A program made the position numbers and the translations under genes. This document shows positions 1-6,472 of a stretch of DNA of 21,707 nucleotides, piece by piece (within the stretch, counting starts at the first letter, position 1; each line of letters opens with the position of its first letter). Origin of the DNA: an uncultured Eubacteriales bacterium (GTDB lineage Bacteria; Bacillota; Clostridia; Oscillospirales; Oscillospiraceae); NCBI GenBank assembly GCA_900549705.1, contig URPI01000022.1:1-21707 (forward strand), in the 5' to 3' direction. The notes under the pieces are model-generated. The model searched no databases. It was not told the DNA's origin and saw only the letters and a list, made by a program, of their open reading frames with translations.

Positions 1-51
1 CGGGCGGGTTCGGGACTTTCACCCATTAGATTTTGCCCATGCCGGGCGCAC
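1..51 (-). mobile_element. Group II intron (class C-like) 5' end, runs off the left edge
   Basis: Read on the minus strand from 51 leftwards, the sequence begins GTGCGCCCGGCATGGGC and continues with a GGGTGAAAGTCCCGAAC segment. From memory this is the form of the 5' end of bacterial group IIC introns such as the Oceanobacillus iheyensis one (GUGUGCCCGGCAUGGGUG, then GGGUGAGAGUCCCGAAC). It begins 9 nt past the stem of the hairpin at 60-93, which fits the known habit of class C introns of inserting just downstream of intrinsic terminators. Only domain I sequence is in the window; whether the reverse transcriptase/maturase ORF and domains V-VI follow cannot be seen. Confidence 0.75.
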
Positions 52-59
52 AAGAACAG

Positions 60-102
60 CCGCCGCAGAGGGGAATAATCCCTTCTGCGGCGGTGTTTTT
101 TC
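60..102. terminator. Intrinsic terminator hairpin, likely bidirectional
   Basis: A 14-bp stem (60-73 with 80-93, one G-T pair) closes a 6-nt loop AATAAT. On the plus strand it is followed by TGTTTTTTC. On the minus strand it follows the ABC transporter operon (last stop at 146) and is followed by CTGTTCTT, directly after which the intron begins. It probably ends the transporter operon and also any converging plus-strand transcript. Confidence 0.85.
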
Positions 103-145
103 TGTTGTAATAAAAGCCGGATGTTTTAACAGGAAACCATTGCTG

Positions 146-1222
146 TTACAAAACGTGAATGTTTTCCTTTTCAAAGGCAACATAGGCGGTATCGCCCACC
201 CGGTAGATTTTCTTATTCTTAGGGTTGAAGTCGGTGATTTTTACCATGGTATTTCCCACCATCACATGATAGTTCTGATAAGCGCCCATGAAGCAGGAAA
301 CAATCACCTTGCAGGGCAGCTGCCCCCGGTCGGAAAGCACGGCAGATTCCGGGCGCAAAACCAAGGTGCATCCATTTCCCTGCTGGATTCCATACACACC
401 CGTAACATCCACAGACGTTCCTTCCACCACCACAGCGCCCTTGTCCCCCTGCTTCTGGGTCAATGTGCCCCGGAGGAAATTGGCTTCACCGATAAAGTCC
501 GCCACAAATTCATTGGCAGGGTGATAATAAATCTCCTGGGGTGTCCCAATCTGGCTGACCACACCCTTTTCCATAATGATAATCTGGTCGGAAAGTGCCA
601 TAGCCTCGGACTGATCGTGGGTGACATAAATGGCGGTGATGCCCGCCTCCTGCTGAATGCGGCGAATTTCCGTGCGCATACTCACCCGGAGCTTGGCATC
701 CAGATTGGACAGCGGCTCATCAAACAGCAGCACGCCCGGCTCCAGCACCAGAGCACGCGCCAAAGCGACACGCTGCTGCTGACCGCCGGAGAGCTGGTTG
801 GTCATTCTGGCTTCCATGCCCTCCAGTCCCACCAGCTTGAGGATGCTGGTCACCTTTTCCTTGATGGTTGCCTTGTCCAGTTTCCGCAGCTTCAGGCCGT
901 ATGCTACGTTGTCATAGATATTGTAGTGGGGCAGCAGCGCATAGCTCTGGAACACCATGGCGGTATCCCGCTTATTGGGGGTCAGGGCATTGATGGGTTC
1001 GCCACCCAAATAGATTTCGCCCTCGTCCGGGCTTTCAAAGCCGGCAATCATCCGCAGTGTGGTGGTCTTGCCGCAGCCAGAGGGACCCAGCAGCGTGACA
1101 AAGGAGCCGGGTGTGATTTCCAAATTAGCATCCTTTACTGCATAAAAGTCTTTTCCGGTTTTGGGGTCTTTGTATATTTTGGAAATATGCTCCAGGCGAA
1201 CGCCTTTTTTTGTTTTCGCCAT
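146..1222 (-). CDS. ABC transporter ATP-binding protein (ferric iron/phosphonate/polyamine type)
   Basis: This 358-residue protein is the cytoplasmic ATPase of the importer encoded with the next two genes. Residues 1 to about 240 form the nucleotide-binding domain, with Walker A GPSGCGKTT near residue 46, Q-loop in VFQSYALLPH, signature LSGGQQQR, Walker B VLLFDEP, and the switch histidine in VTHDQ. The C-terminal 110 residues are a TOBE-type regulatory domain, as in the FbpC/PotA/PhnT group. Length is normal for this group. The start ATG has AAAGGAGG nine bases upstream, and only one base separates it from the permease stop, so the genes are translationally coupled. Substrate cannot be read from the ATPase; ferric iron or an organophosphonate are the main options. 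Confidence 0.92.
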   Translation of the reverse strand: MAKTKKGVRLEHISKIYKDPKTGKDFYAVKDANLEITPGSFVTLLGPSGCGKTTTLRMIAGFESPDEGEIYLGGEPINALTPNKRDTAMVFQSYALLPHYNIYDNVAYGLKLRKLDKATIKEKVTSILKLVGLEGMEARMTNQLSGGQQQRVALARALVLEPGVLLFDEPLSNLDAKLRVSMRTEIRRIQQEAGITAIYVTHDQSEAMALSDQIIIMEKGVVSQIGTPQEIYYHPANEFVADFIGEANFLRGTLTQKQGDKGAVVVEGTSVDVTGVYGIQQGNGCTLVLRPESAVLSDRGQLPCKVIVSCFMGAYQNYHVMVGNTMVKITDFNPKNKKIYRVGDTAYVAFEKENIHVL

Positions 1223-1223
1223 T

Positions 1224-2939
1224 TTAGTCTTCCTCCTTTATTCTGCGGCTGGTTCCAAAGAACTTAATCACCAAATTCATCAGCAGCACGCTTCCATAAG
1301 TAATTGCAATCAAAATGGTTGCAAAGGCACAAGCCACGCCATAGGAGCCTTTCTCTGCAAACTCGTTAATCTGCACGGTAATCAGCAGGAATTCCGGTGT
1401 CACCAGCAGAATAATGGCAGAGATGGCGGTGATGCTGCGCACAAACGCCGTTACCAGACCGCTGAGGAAGGAATCCTTAATCAGCGGCAATGTTACCGTC
1501 ATAAACACCTTGAAGCTGTTGGCACCCATGTCATAGGCGGACTCCTCAATGCTCTTGTCAATCTGGCGCAGCGCAGAAATGCCGCTTCTGGTGCCGGTGG
1601 GCAGGCTGCGAATCACAAACACGATAATGAGGATGGCGGCGCTGCCATAGAGCCCTGCCAGGAAGCCGGTGCCGAACACACCCTTGACGAAGCCCCGGAT
1701 ATAGCCGATGCCCAGCACCGTGCCGGGAACTGCCATGGCCAGCATGGACACAAACTCAATGAAGCCCTTGGCTTTGAACTTCCGCTTCACCACCAGATAG
1801 GAGATAATCATGCTCAGCAGCGCGGTGATGGGCGCTGCAATCAGGGACAGCACGAAGGAATCCCGGAATGCCTTCAAGCCCTTGTACTTCTGGAACACCC
1901 GGACAAACCACTTGGTGGTCAGGTGGAAATCATAGCCCCAGGTTTTGAACAGGGCACCAAAGGGGACGCAGGCATACATCATAATCACGAACAGCGCAAT
2001 GAGGGAGCACAAAACGGTCAGCGGCAGGGTAACGGACTTGTCTTCAATGAGCATTCTGCCCCGGGATGCCTTGCCGGTGAGGGTGGCTGCCGTCTTCTTT
2101 TCCAGCACATATTTCTGCACCAGGTACATCACCAAAGTGATGCTCAGCAGCACCACTGCCATGGCGGCAGCGCCCTGCTTGTCATAAGCGCCGGTAATCT
2201 GCAAATAGATGGTTGTTGCCAGGGTATCATAGGAACCGCCGATAATCATTGGGTTTGCAAAGTCGGCAATAGACTCAATGAAGGTCACAAGGAACGCATT
2301 GCCTAACCCCGGCAGAATCAGCGGCAGAGTGACGCTGGTAAACACTTTAAACCGGGACGCGCCCATATCCCGGGCGGCTTCCTCCAGGCTGGGGTCGATG
2401 TTTTTCAGCAGTCCCTTGAGCATCATATAGCACACCGGGAAGAAGGTCAGCGTCTGGACCACAGTGATACCGCCGAAGCCATATACACTGTTGTCATAGA
2501 TTTTCAGCAGGTATCTTGTAATAATGCCCGCCTTGCCAAAGAGCATAATCATGCTCAGCGACAGCACAAAGGGAGGTGACACCACCGGAAGCATGGAAAC
2601 AACCTTAAACAGGCCTCCCATGAACTTGGTGCGCACCTTTACATAGACCTCTACATAGGCAAACAGCAGTCCCACCAGAGTGGACAGGATGCCCACGGTA
2701 AATCCCACTTTCAGGGTATTGGAAATTGCCTGTCGGAAATTGGGCATCTTAAAAATGCGCTGGAACACCGACAGGGTCAGCCCGGTTTCCGGGCCATACA
2801 CACTGTCCACCAGCAGAATTGCCAGGGGGTACAGAATAAACAGCGTTAAAAACGCAATCAACACCACAATAGTGGTAACAAGTATGGGGTCACCCAGCAG
2901 CTTTTTCCGCTCCAGAGCCGCTCCCTGACGGGTTGCCAT
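1224..2939 (-). CDS. ABC transporter permease, two fused MetI-type domains (FbpB-like)
   Basis: This 571-residue integral membrane protein has about twelve hydrophobic segments in two homologous halves. Each half carries the cytoplasmic EAA loop that docks on the ATPase: EEAARDMGASRFKVF in the first half and EESAYDMGANSFKVF in the second. Such fused permeases are typical of ferric-iron (FbpB) and 2-aminoethylphosphonate (PhnV/U-like) importers, where one polypeptide replaces a permease dimer. The ATG at 2939 is chosen over the TTG at 2945 because GGAGGG lies seven bases before the ATG but only one before the TTG. It sits between the binding-protein gene and the ATPase gene in one operon. Confidence 0.92.
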   Translation of the reverse strand: MATRQGAALERKKLLGDPILVTTIVVLIAFLTLFILYPLAILLVDSVYGPETGLTLSVFQRIFKMPNFRQAISNTLKVGFTVGILSTLVGLLFAYVEVYVKVRTKFMGGLFKVVSMLPVVSPPFVLSLSMIMLFGKAGIITRYLLKIYDNSVYGFGGITVVQTLTFFPVCYMMLKGLLKNIDPSLEEAARDMGASRFKVFTSVTLPLILPGLGNAFLVTFIESIADFANPMIIGGSYDTLATTIYLQITGAYDKQGAAAMAVVLLSITLVMYLVQKYVLEKKTAATLTGKASRGRMLIEDKSVTLPLTVLCSLIALFVIMMYACVPFGALFKTWGYDFHLTTKWFVRVFQKYKGLKAFRDSFVLSLIAAPITALLSMIISYLVVKRKFKAKGFIEFVSMLAMAVPGTVLGIGYIRGFVKGVFGTGFLAGLYGSAAILIIVFVIRSLPTGTRSGISALRQIDKSIEESAYDMGANSFKVFMTVTLPLIKDSFLSGLVTAFVRSITAISAIILLVTPEFLLITVQINEFAEKGSYGVACAFATILIAITYGSVLLMNLVIKFFGTSRRIKEED

Positions 2940-2965
2940 TGGCAAGCCCTCCTTTCAATACGAAG

Positions 2966-2996
2966 GCGGGGGATGGAGATACGCTCCATCCCCCGC
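2966..2996 (-). promoter_or_regulatory. Intercistronic hairpin between binding-protein and permease genes
   Basis: A perfect 13-bp GC-rich inverted repeat (2966-2978 with 2984-2996, 5-nt loop) lies between the binding-protein stop (3021) and the permease ribosome binding site. On the minus strand it is followed by CTTCGTATTG, not by a U-tract, so it should not be an efficient terminator. Such hairpins commonly protect the upstream mRNA end or partly attenuate, letting the binding protein be made in excess over the membrane components; that role is inferred. Confidence 0.65.
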
Positions 2997-3020
2997 TGAG
3001 GTTACTTTTTTCTGTGAGAG

Positions 3021-4100
3021 TTACTCGGTCTTGAAGCGATCGTCGCCGCCGCCCAGAGCATCCATCACCTCTGCAATGTAGGTCTTGATGTTGGTCTTTG
3101 CATCCTCGAAATCATAGTCCATCACGTTCTCGGGATCCAAGCCGAACTCCTCAGCAACCTCGGGCTGCTTGGCATTGTCGATGACCAGGAACTGATAGGA
3201 ACCGTTGTCCTGTGCCAGCTCGACGCAGTCGGGGCTCAGTGCATACTCAATCCACAGCTTTGCAGCGTTGGGATGGGCAGCACCCTTGAAGATGGCGGTA
3301 GCGCCAATCTCGAAGGAAGTGCCGGAGGAAGGAATTACCAGCTGGATGTTGCCGTAGCCGTTATCCACAATCTGGGTAATGCCGTCATGCAGGAAGCCGA
3401 TGCCGATGACGCACTCGCCGGTGCCCACGTTCTTGGAGGGGCCGGAGCCGGACTTGGTGTAAACATGGATGTTCTTATCCAGGTCAACCAGGTACTTAAT
3501 GCCTTCGTCATGACCGTACTTCTGAATCATGGTGTTGATGACCAGCTTGGCAGTACCGGCGGTGTTGTAGTTGGACAGCCAAATCAGATCCTTGTACTCG
3601 GGCTTCAGCAGGTCTGCCCAGTCCTGAGGAACTTCCAGCCCCATGCGGTTCAGCTCATCGATGTTGACAATGAAGCCCAGGATGCCCTTGTAGATGCCGT
3701 ACCACTGACCGTCTGCATCCTGATAGGCATCGCCCAGCAGGTGAGAAGCATTGATTGCCTCGTAAGGCTCCAGCAGACCTTCTGCAGCACAGACGTTGTA
3801 GGGGTCGGTGGTGCCGCCGAACCAAACGTCAGCAGAGGGAGTGCCGTTTTCTTCTTCAATCTTGCTCTGCACCTCACCGGTGGACAGGCGCTGATACTTT
3901 ACCTTGATGCCGTAGAGCTCCTCAAAATGCTCACAGGCGGCAGCCAGGTAATCTTCTTCGCAGGAGCCGTAGACAACCAGCTCGCCCTCTGCCTTGGCAG
4001 CGGCAATCAGGTCGTCCATGCCCTCAGCCTGCACGCCGCGGACAGCGAACAACCCGAAGACCATAACCAGGGACAGCGCTATTGCTAAGAATTTTTTCAT
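3021..4100 (-). CDS. ABC transporter extracellular substrate-binding protein (SBP_bac_6/AfuA-like)
   Basis: This 359-residue secreted protein is the first gene of the importer operon. It begins with a signal peptide (MKKFLAIALSL, then a hydrophobic core and an A-x-A-like VQA site near residue 25). Mature sequence of the AfuA/FutA type follows, including ELVVYGSCEEDY, the ADVWFGGTTDP segment and LNRMGLEVPQDWADL. The ATG at 4100 is chosen because GGAGGG lies just before it; the in-frame ATG at 4115 overlaps that site. No cysteine follows the hydrophobic core, so the usual Gram-positive lipoprotein anchor is missing. Ferric iron is the commonest substrate of this family, but 2-aminoethylphosphonate and sugar-phosphate binders look similar, so substrate is left open. 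Confidence 0.9.
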   Translation of the reverse strand: MKKFLAIALSLVMVFGLFAVRGVQAEGMDDLIAAAKAEGELVVYGSCEEDYLAAACEHFEELYGIKVKYQRLSTGEVQSKIEEENGTPSADVWFGGTTDPYNVCAAEGLLEPYEAINASHLLGDAYQDADGQWYGIYKGILGFIVNIDELNRMGLEVPQDWADLLKPEYKDLIWLSNYNTAGTAKLVINTMIQKYGHDEGIKYLVDLDKNIHVYTKSGSGPSKNVGTGECVIGIGFLHDGITQIVDNGYGNIQLVIPSSGTSFEIGATAIFKGAAHPNAAKLWIEYALSPDCVELAQDNGSYQFLVIDNAKQPEVAEEFGLDPENVMDYDFEDAKTNIKTYIAEVMDALGGGDDRFKTE

Positions 4101-4135
4101 TTTGTTTCCCTCCATTGGTTAAATTTTACAATCCG

Positions 4136-4164
4136 ATTATATAGCCTATACAAACCGTTGTCAA
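4136..4164 (-). promoter_or_regulatory. Sigma-A promoter of the ABC transporter operon
   Basis: On the minus strand TTGACA (4159-4164) and TATAAT (4136-4141) are separated by exactly 17 bases, a perfect consensus. It lies 36 bases upstream of the binding-protein start. I saw no clear Fur-type operator over it. Confidence 0.92.
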
Positions 4165-4278
4165 GAATCCATTTTAAAAATATGCGTTTTGTCTATATAA
4201 AAAGCAGAAATGTATTGGTATATCCCGACAACAGCAAGCCATTGGGATTGCGTTTCACGTTAAGAAATTGCTGCCGTA

Positions 4279-4306
4279 TTGACAACATTTGCCACTGTGA
4301 TAGAAT
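4279..4306 (+). promoter_or_regulatory. Sigma-A-like promoter of the GNAT gene
   Basis: TTGACA (4279-4284), a 16-base spacer and TAGAAT (4301-4306), with AGGTGG and an ATG at 4330 following. It is divergent from the transporter promoter, the two -35 boxes being about 115 bases apart. The predicted RNA start would leave a very short leader. Confidence 0.65.
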
Positions 4307-4329
4307 GGTGGAAAATGAGGTGGTTATCA

Positions 4330-4887
4330 ATGACTTATGAAGCAGCACCCCTGCCGCTGAAAGACGGCAGCGTTTGCTTTTTCCGAAATCCGACATACAG
4401 CGACGCAGCAGCCTTTGCCGGCTTTTCTTATCAGGTTCGCACCGAGACAGACTTCCTTCTGGCGTTTCCAGAGGAAGTGGAGCAAAATACCGAGAAGGTG
4501 GCGCAGCGGCTGGAAGCAACCACGGACGGACAGGCGCAGATGATGCTGTGCGCTTTTGTTGACGGGAAGCTGATTGGCTTTGCCATCGTGGGGCAGCTGG
4601 GCAGCCGCCGGAAGGTGCAGCACCGGGCAACCTTTGGAATCAGCATTCTCAAAGACTACTGGGGGCTGGGCATCGGCACGGCGCTGATGGAGCATTGCAT
4701 CCGCTACGCAGAGAAGGTCGGATTTTTGCAGCTGGAGCTGGACGTGGTTGCGGACAACGAATCCGCCGTCAAGCTTTATAAAAGACACGGCTTTGTGGAA
4801 TTTGGGCGCAACCCGCTGGGGTTCCGGCGCAGGGACGGCTCCTGGCAGGAAGTGATTCTGATGCGGCGGGAGCTGCCTCAGAAATAA
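4330..4887 (+). CDS. GNAT family N-acetyltransferase
   Basis: This 185-residue protein has the GNAT fold signatures. A beta-strand pair with the acetyl-CoA pyrophosphate loop is seen at TFGISILKDYWGLGIGTALM (about 101-120). The LDVVADNESAVKLYKRHGF block (about 138-155) is the usual C-terminal half in which Asn and Tyr face acetyl-CoA. It resembles RimJ/RimL-like or uncharacterised GNATs acting on small amines or protein N-termini, but the acceptor cannot be read. The ATG at 4330 is preferred because AGGTGG precedes it by about seven bases; the upstream in-frame TTG at 4279 is part of the -35 box. It stands divergent from the transporter operon and about 190 bases before the aminotransferase gene, with a separate promoter candidate between. 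Confidence 0.88.
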   Translation: MTYEAAPLPLKDGSVCFFRNPTYSDAAAFAGFSYQVRTETDFLLAFPEEVEQNTEKVAQRLEATTDGQAQMMLCAFVDGKLIGFAIVGQLGSRRKVQHRATFGISILKDYWGLGIGTALMEHCIRYAEKVGFLQLELDVVADNESAVKLYKRHGFVEFGRNPLGFRRRDGSWQEVILMRRELPQK

Positions 4888-4992
4888 CGGCTTTGATTTT
4901 CTTCCCCGGCAGTTTTTCTGTCCCCGTGCATATAATGTGCATGATACGCATAAAACATTTTTTATTCTTTCGTAATCTGTCAATACTGCCCA

Positions 4993-5021
4993 TTGCTTTT
5001 TCATCCATTTCAGAGTATATT
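4993..5021 (+). promoter_or_regulatory. Candidate sigma-A promoter of the aminotransferase gene
   Basis: TTGCTT (4993-4998), a 17-base spacer and TATATT (5016-5021) lie about 60 bases before the ATG at 5081. Agreement with consensus is moderate. The rest of 4888-5080 holds no gene I can support; an isolated TATAAT at 4931-4936 has no good -35 partner. Confidence 0.5.
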
Positions 5022-5080
5022 ATATGTGCTATGCAAGAGGCAGTATGCAAACTTGCAAATCCAACAACCGGAGGTACTCG

Positions 5081-6394
5081 ATGAAACCCTATTCCGAACT
5101 GACCCGGCAGGAGCTGCTGGAACTGAAAAGCGAGCTCAGAGCCCAGTATACACAGTATCAGAACCGCAAGCTGACGCTGAACATGGCTCGCGGCAAGCCC
5201 AGCCAGGAGCAGCTGAATCTTTCCATGGACATGATGGATGTGCTCAACAGTGAAAGTGACCTGACCTGCGAAGACGGCACGGATTGCCGCAACTACGGCG
5301 TGCTGGATGGCATTGACGAATGCAAGGAACTCATGGCCGACATGATGGAGGTTCGCCCCGACCAGGTTATCATCTACGGCAACTCCAGCCTGAATGTGAT
5401 GTACGACACGGTGGCTCGCTCCATGGTTTCCGGCGTTATGGGCAGCACCCCCTGGTGCAAGCTGGAAAAGGTGAATTTCCTCTGCCCCGTCCCCGGCTAT
5501 GACCGTCACTTTGCCATCACGCAGTATTTCGGCATTGAAATGATTAACGTCCCCATGCTGCCCACCGGACCCGACATGGACATGGTGGAGGCGCTGGTGT
5601 CCAGCGACCCGGCCATCAAGGGCATTTGGTGCGTGCCCAAGTATTCCAATCCCCAGGGCATTTCCTATTCCGATGAAACCGTCCGCCGGTTTGCACGGCT
5701 GAAGCCCGCCGCAGTGGACTTCCGCATTTACTGGGACAACGCCTATACCATTCACCACCTGTATGACCATGACCAGGATCATCTGATTGAAATTCTGGCT
5801 GAGTGCAAGCGGGCAGGCAACCCCGACATGGTATATAAATTTGCTTCCACTTCGAAAATCAGCTTCCCCGGCTCCGGCATTTCTGCGCTGGCATCCTCTC
5901 AGAACAATCTGGTGGACATCCGTGCCCAGATGAAGGTGCAGACCATTGGCCACGATAAGGTCAATCAGCTGCGCCACGTCCGGTTCTTTGGGGACATTCA
6001 CGGCATGGTGGAGCATATGCGCAAGCACGCTGACATCCTGCGCCCCAAGTTTGAAATTGTCCACGACACCCTGGAGCGGGAGCTGGGCGGCCTGGGCATC
6101 GGCACCTGGACAAACCTCAAGGGCGGCTATTTTGTTTCCTTCGACTCCCTGGACGGCTGCGCTAAGGAGATTGTGTCCCAGTGCAAGAAGTGCGGCCTGA
6201 TCCTCACCGGCGCCGGTGCTACCTATCCCTATGGCAAGGATCCCCACGACAGCAATATCCGCATTGCTCCCTCCTTCCCTGCTTGCAGCGACTTGCAGCT
6301 GGCAATGGATGTGTTCACCTGCGTGGTGAAGCTGGTCAGCGTCAAAAAATTCCTGGCACTGATGGATGCCGCCGAAGCCACCGAGGCGAAATAA
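5081..6394 (+). CDS. PLP-dependent aminotransferase, class I-gamma aspartate aminotransferase type
   Basis: This 437-residue fold-type I aminotransferase has the expected active-site elements: Asn190 in SNPQG, Asp219 and Tyr222 in WDNAYT, the PLP lysine Lys259 in STSKISFPGSG, and Arg394 in NIRIAPSFP for the substrate carboxylate. The extended N-terminus (LTRQELLELKSEL... and LNMARGKPS) and the overall pattern match the atypical I-gamma aspartate aminotransferases described in actinobacteria (Corynebacterium AspT), often auto-annotated as MocR-like. It probably interconverts aspartate/2-oxoglutarate and oxaloacetate/glutamate in the cytoplasm. The ATG at 5081 has GGAGG six bases upstream; the earlier in-frame ATG at 5024 lacks a site. 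It is monocistronic between its own candidate promoter and the hairpin at 6414. Confidence 0.9.
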   Translation: MKPYSELTRQELLELKSELRAQYTQYQNRKLTLNMARGKPSQEQLNLSMDMMDVLNSESDLTCEDGTDCRNYGVLDGIDECKELMADMMEVRPDQVIIYGNSSLNVMYDTVARSMVSGVMGSTPWCKLEKVNFLCPVPGYDRHFAITQYFGIEMINVPMLPTGPDMDMVEALVSSDPAIKGIWCVPKYSNPQGISYSDETVRRFARLKPAAVDFRIYWDNAYTIHHLYDHDQDHLIEILAECKRAGNPDMVYKFASTSKISFPGSGISALASSQNNLVDIRAQMKVQTIGHDKVNQLRHVRFFGDIHGMVEHMRKHADILRPKFEIVHDTLERELGGLGIGTWTNLKGGYFVSFDSLDGCAKEIVSQCKKCGLILTGAGATYPYGKDPHDSNIRIAPSFPACSDLQLAMDVFTCVVKLVSVKKFLALMDAAEATEAK

Positions 6395-6413
6395 ATCAGA
6401 ACCCGAACGCCAA

Positions 6414-6449
6414 AACCCCGTCAAGGCAGAAAATTGTCTTGACGGGGTT
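6414..6449. terminator. Bidirectional intrinsic terminator between converging genes
   Basis: A perfect 12-bp stem (6414-6425 with 6438-6449, 12-nt loop) lies between the aminotransferase stop (6394) and the sensor kinase stop (6473) on the opposite strand. The downstream tracts are modest: TTCTTATTT on plus and TTTTGG on minus. Position and symmetry favour use by both genes. Confidence 0.85.
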
Positions 6450-6472
6450 CTTATTTGCCTGCAAGCTTTGTC

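Noticed and set aside
140..2306. Plus-strand open frames of 375 and 381 codons opposite the ATPase and permease genes
   Set aside because: Antisense to genes with clear ABC motifs; no domain seen in the translations.
4136..4164. Fur-box operator over the importer promoter, as evidence for iron uptake
   Set aside because: The region is AT-rich, but I see no 19-bp GATAATGATAATCATTATC-like dyad; iron as substrate is therefore not supported by regulation.
4769..6424. 551-codon minus-strand open frame opposite the aminotransferase gene
   Set aside because: It shadows the aminotransferase, which has all active-site residues; no domain or ribosome binding site supports the antisense frame.
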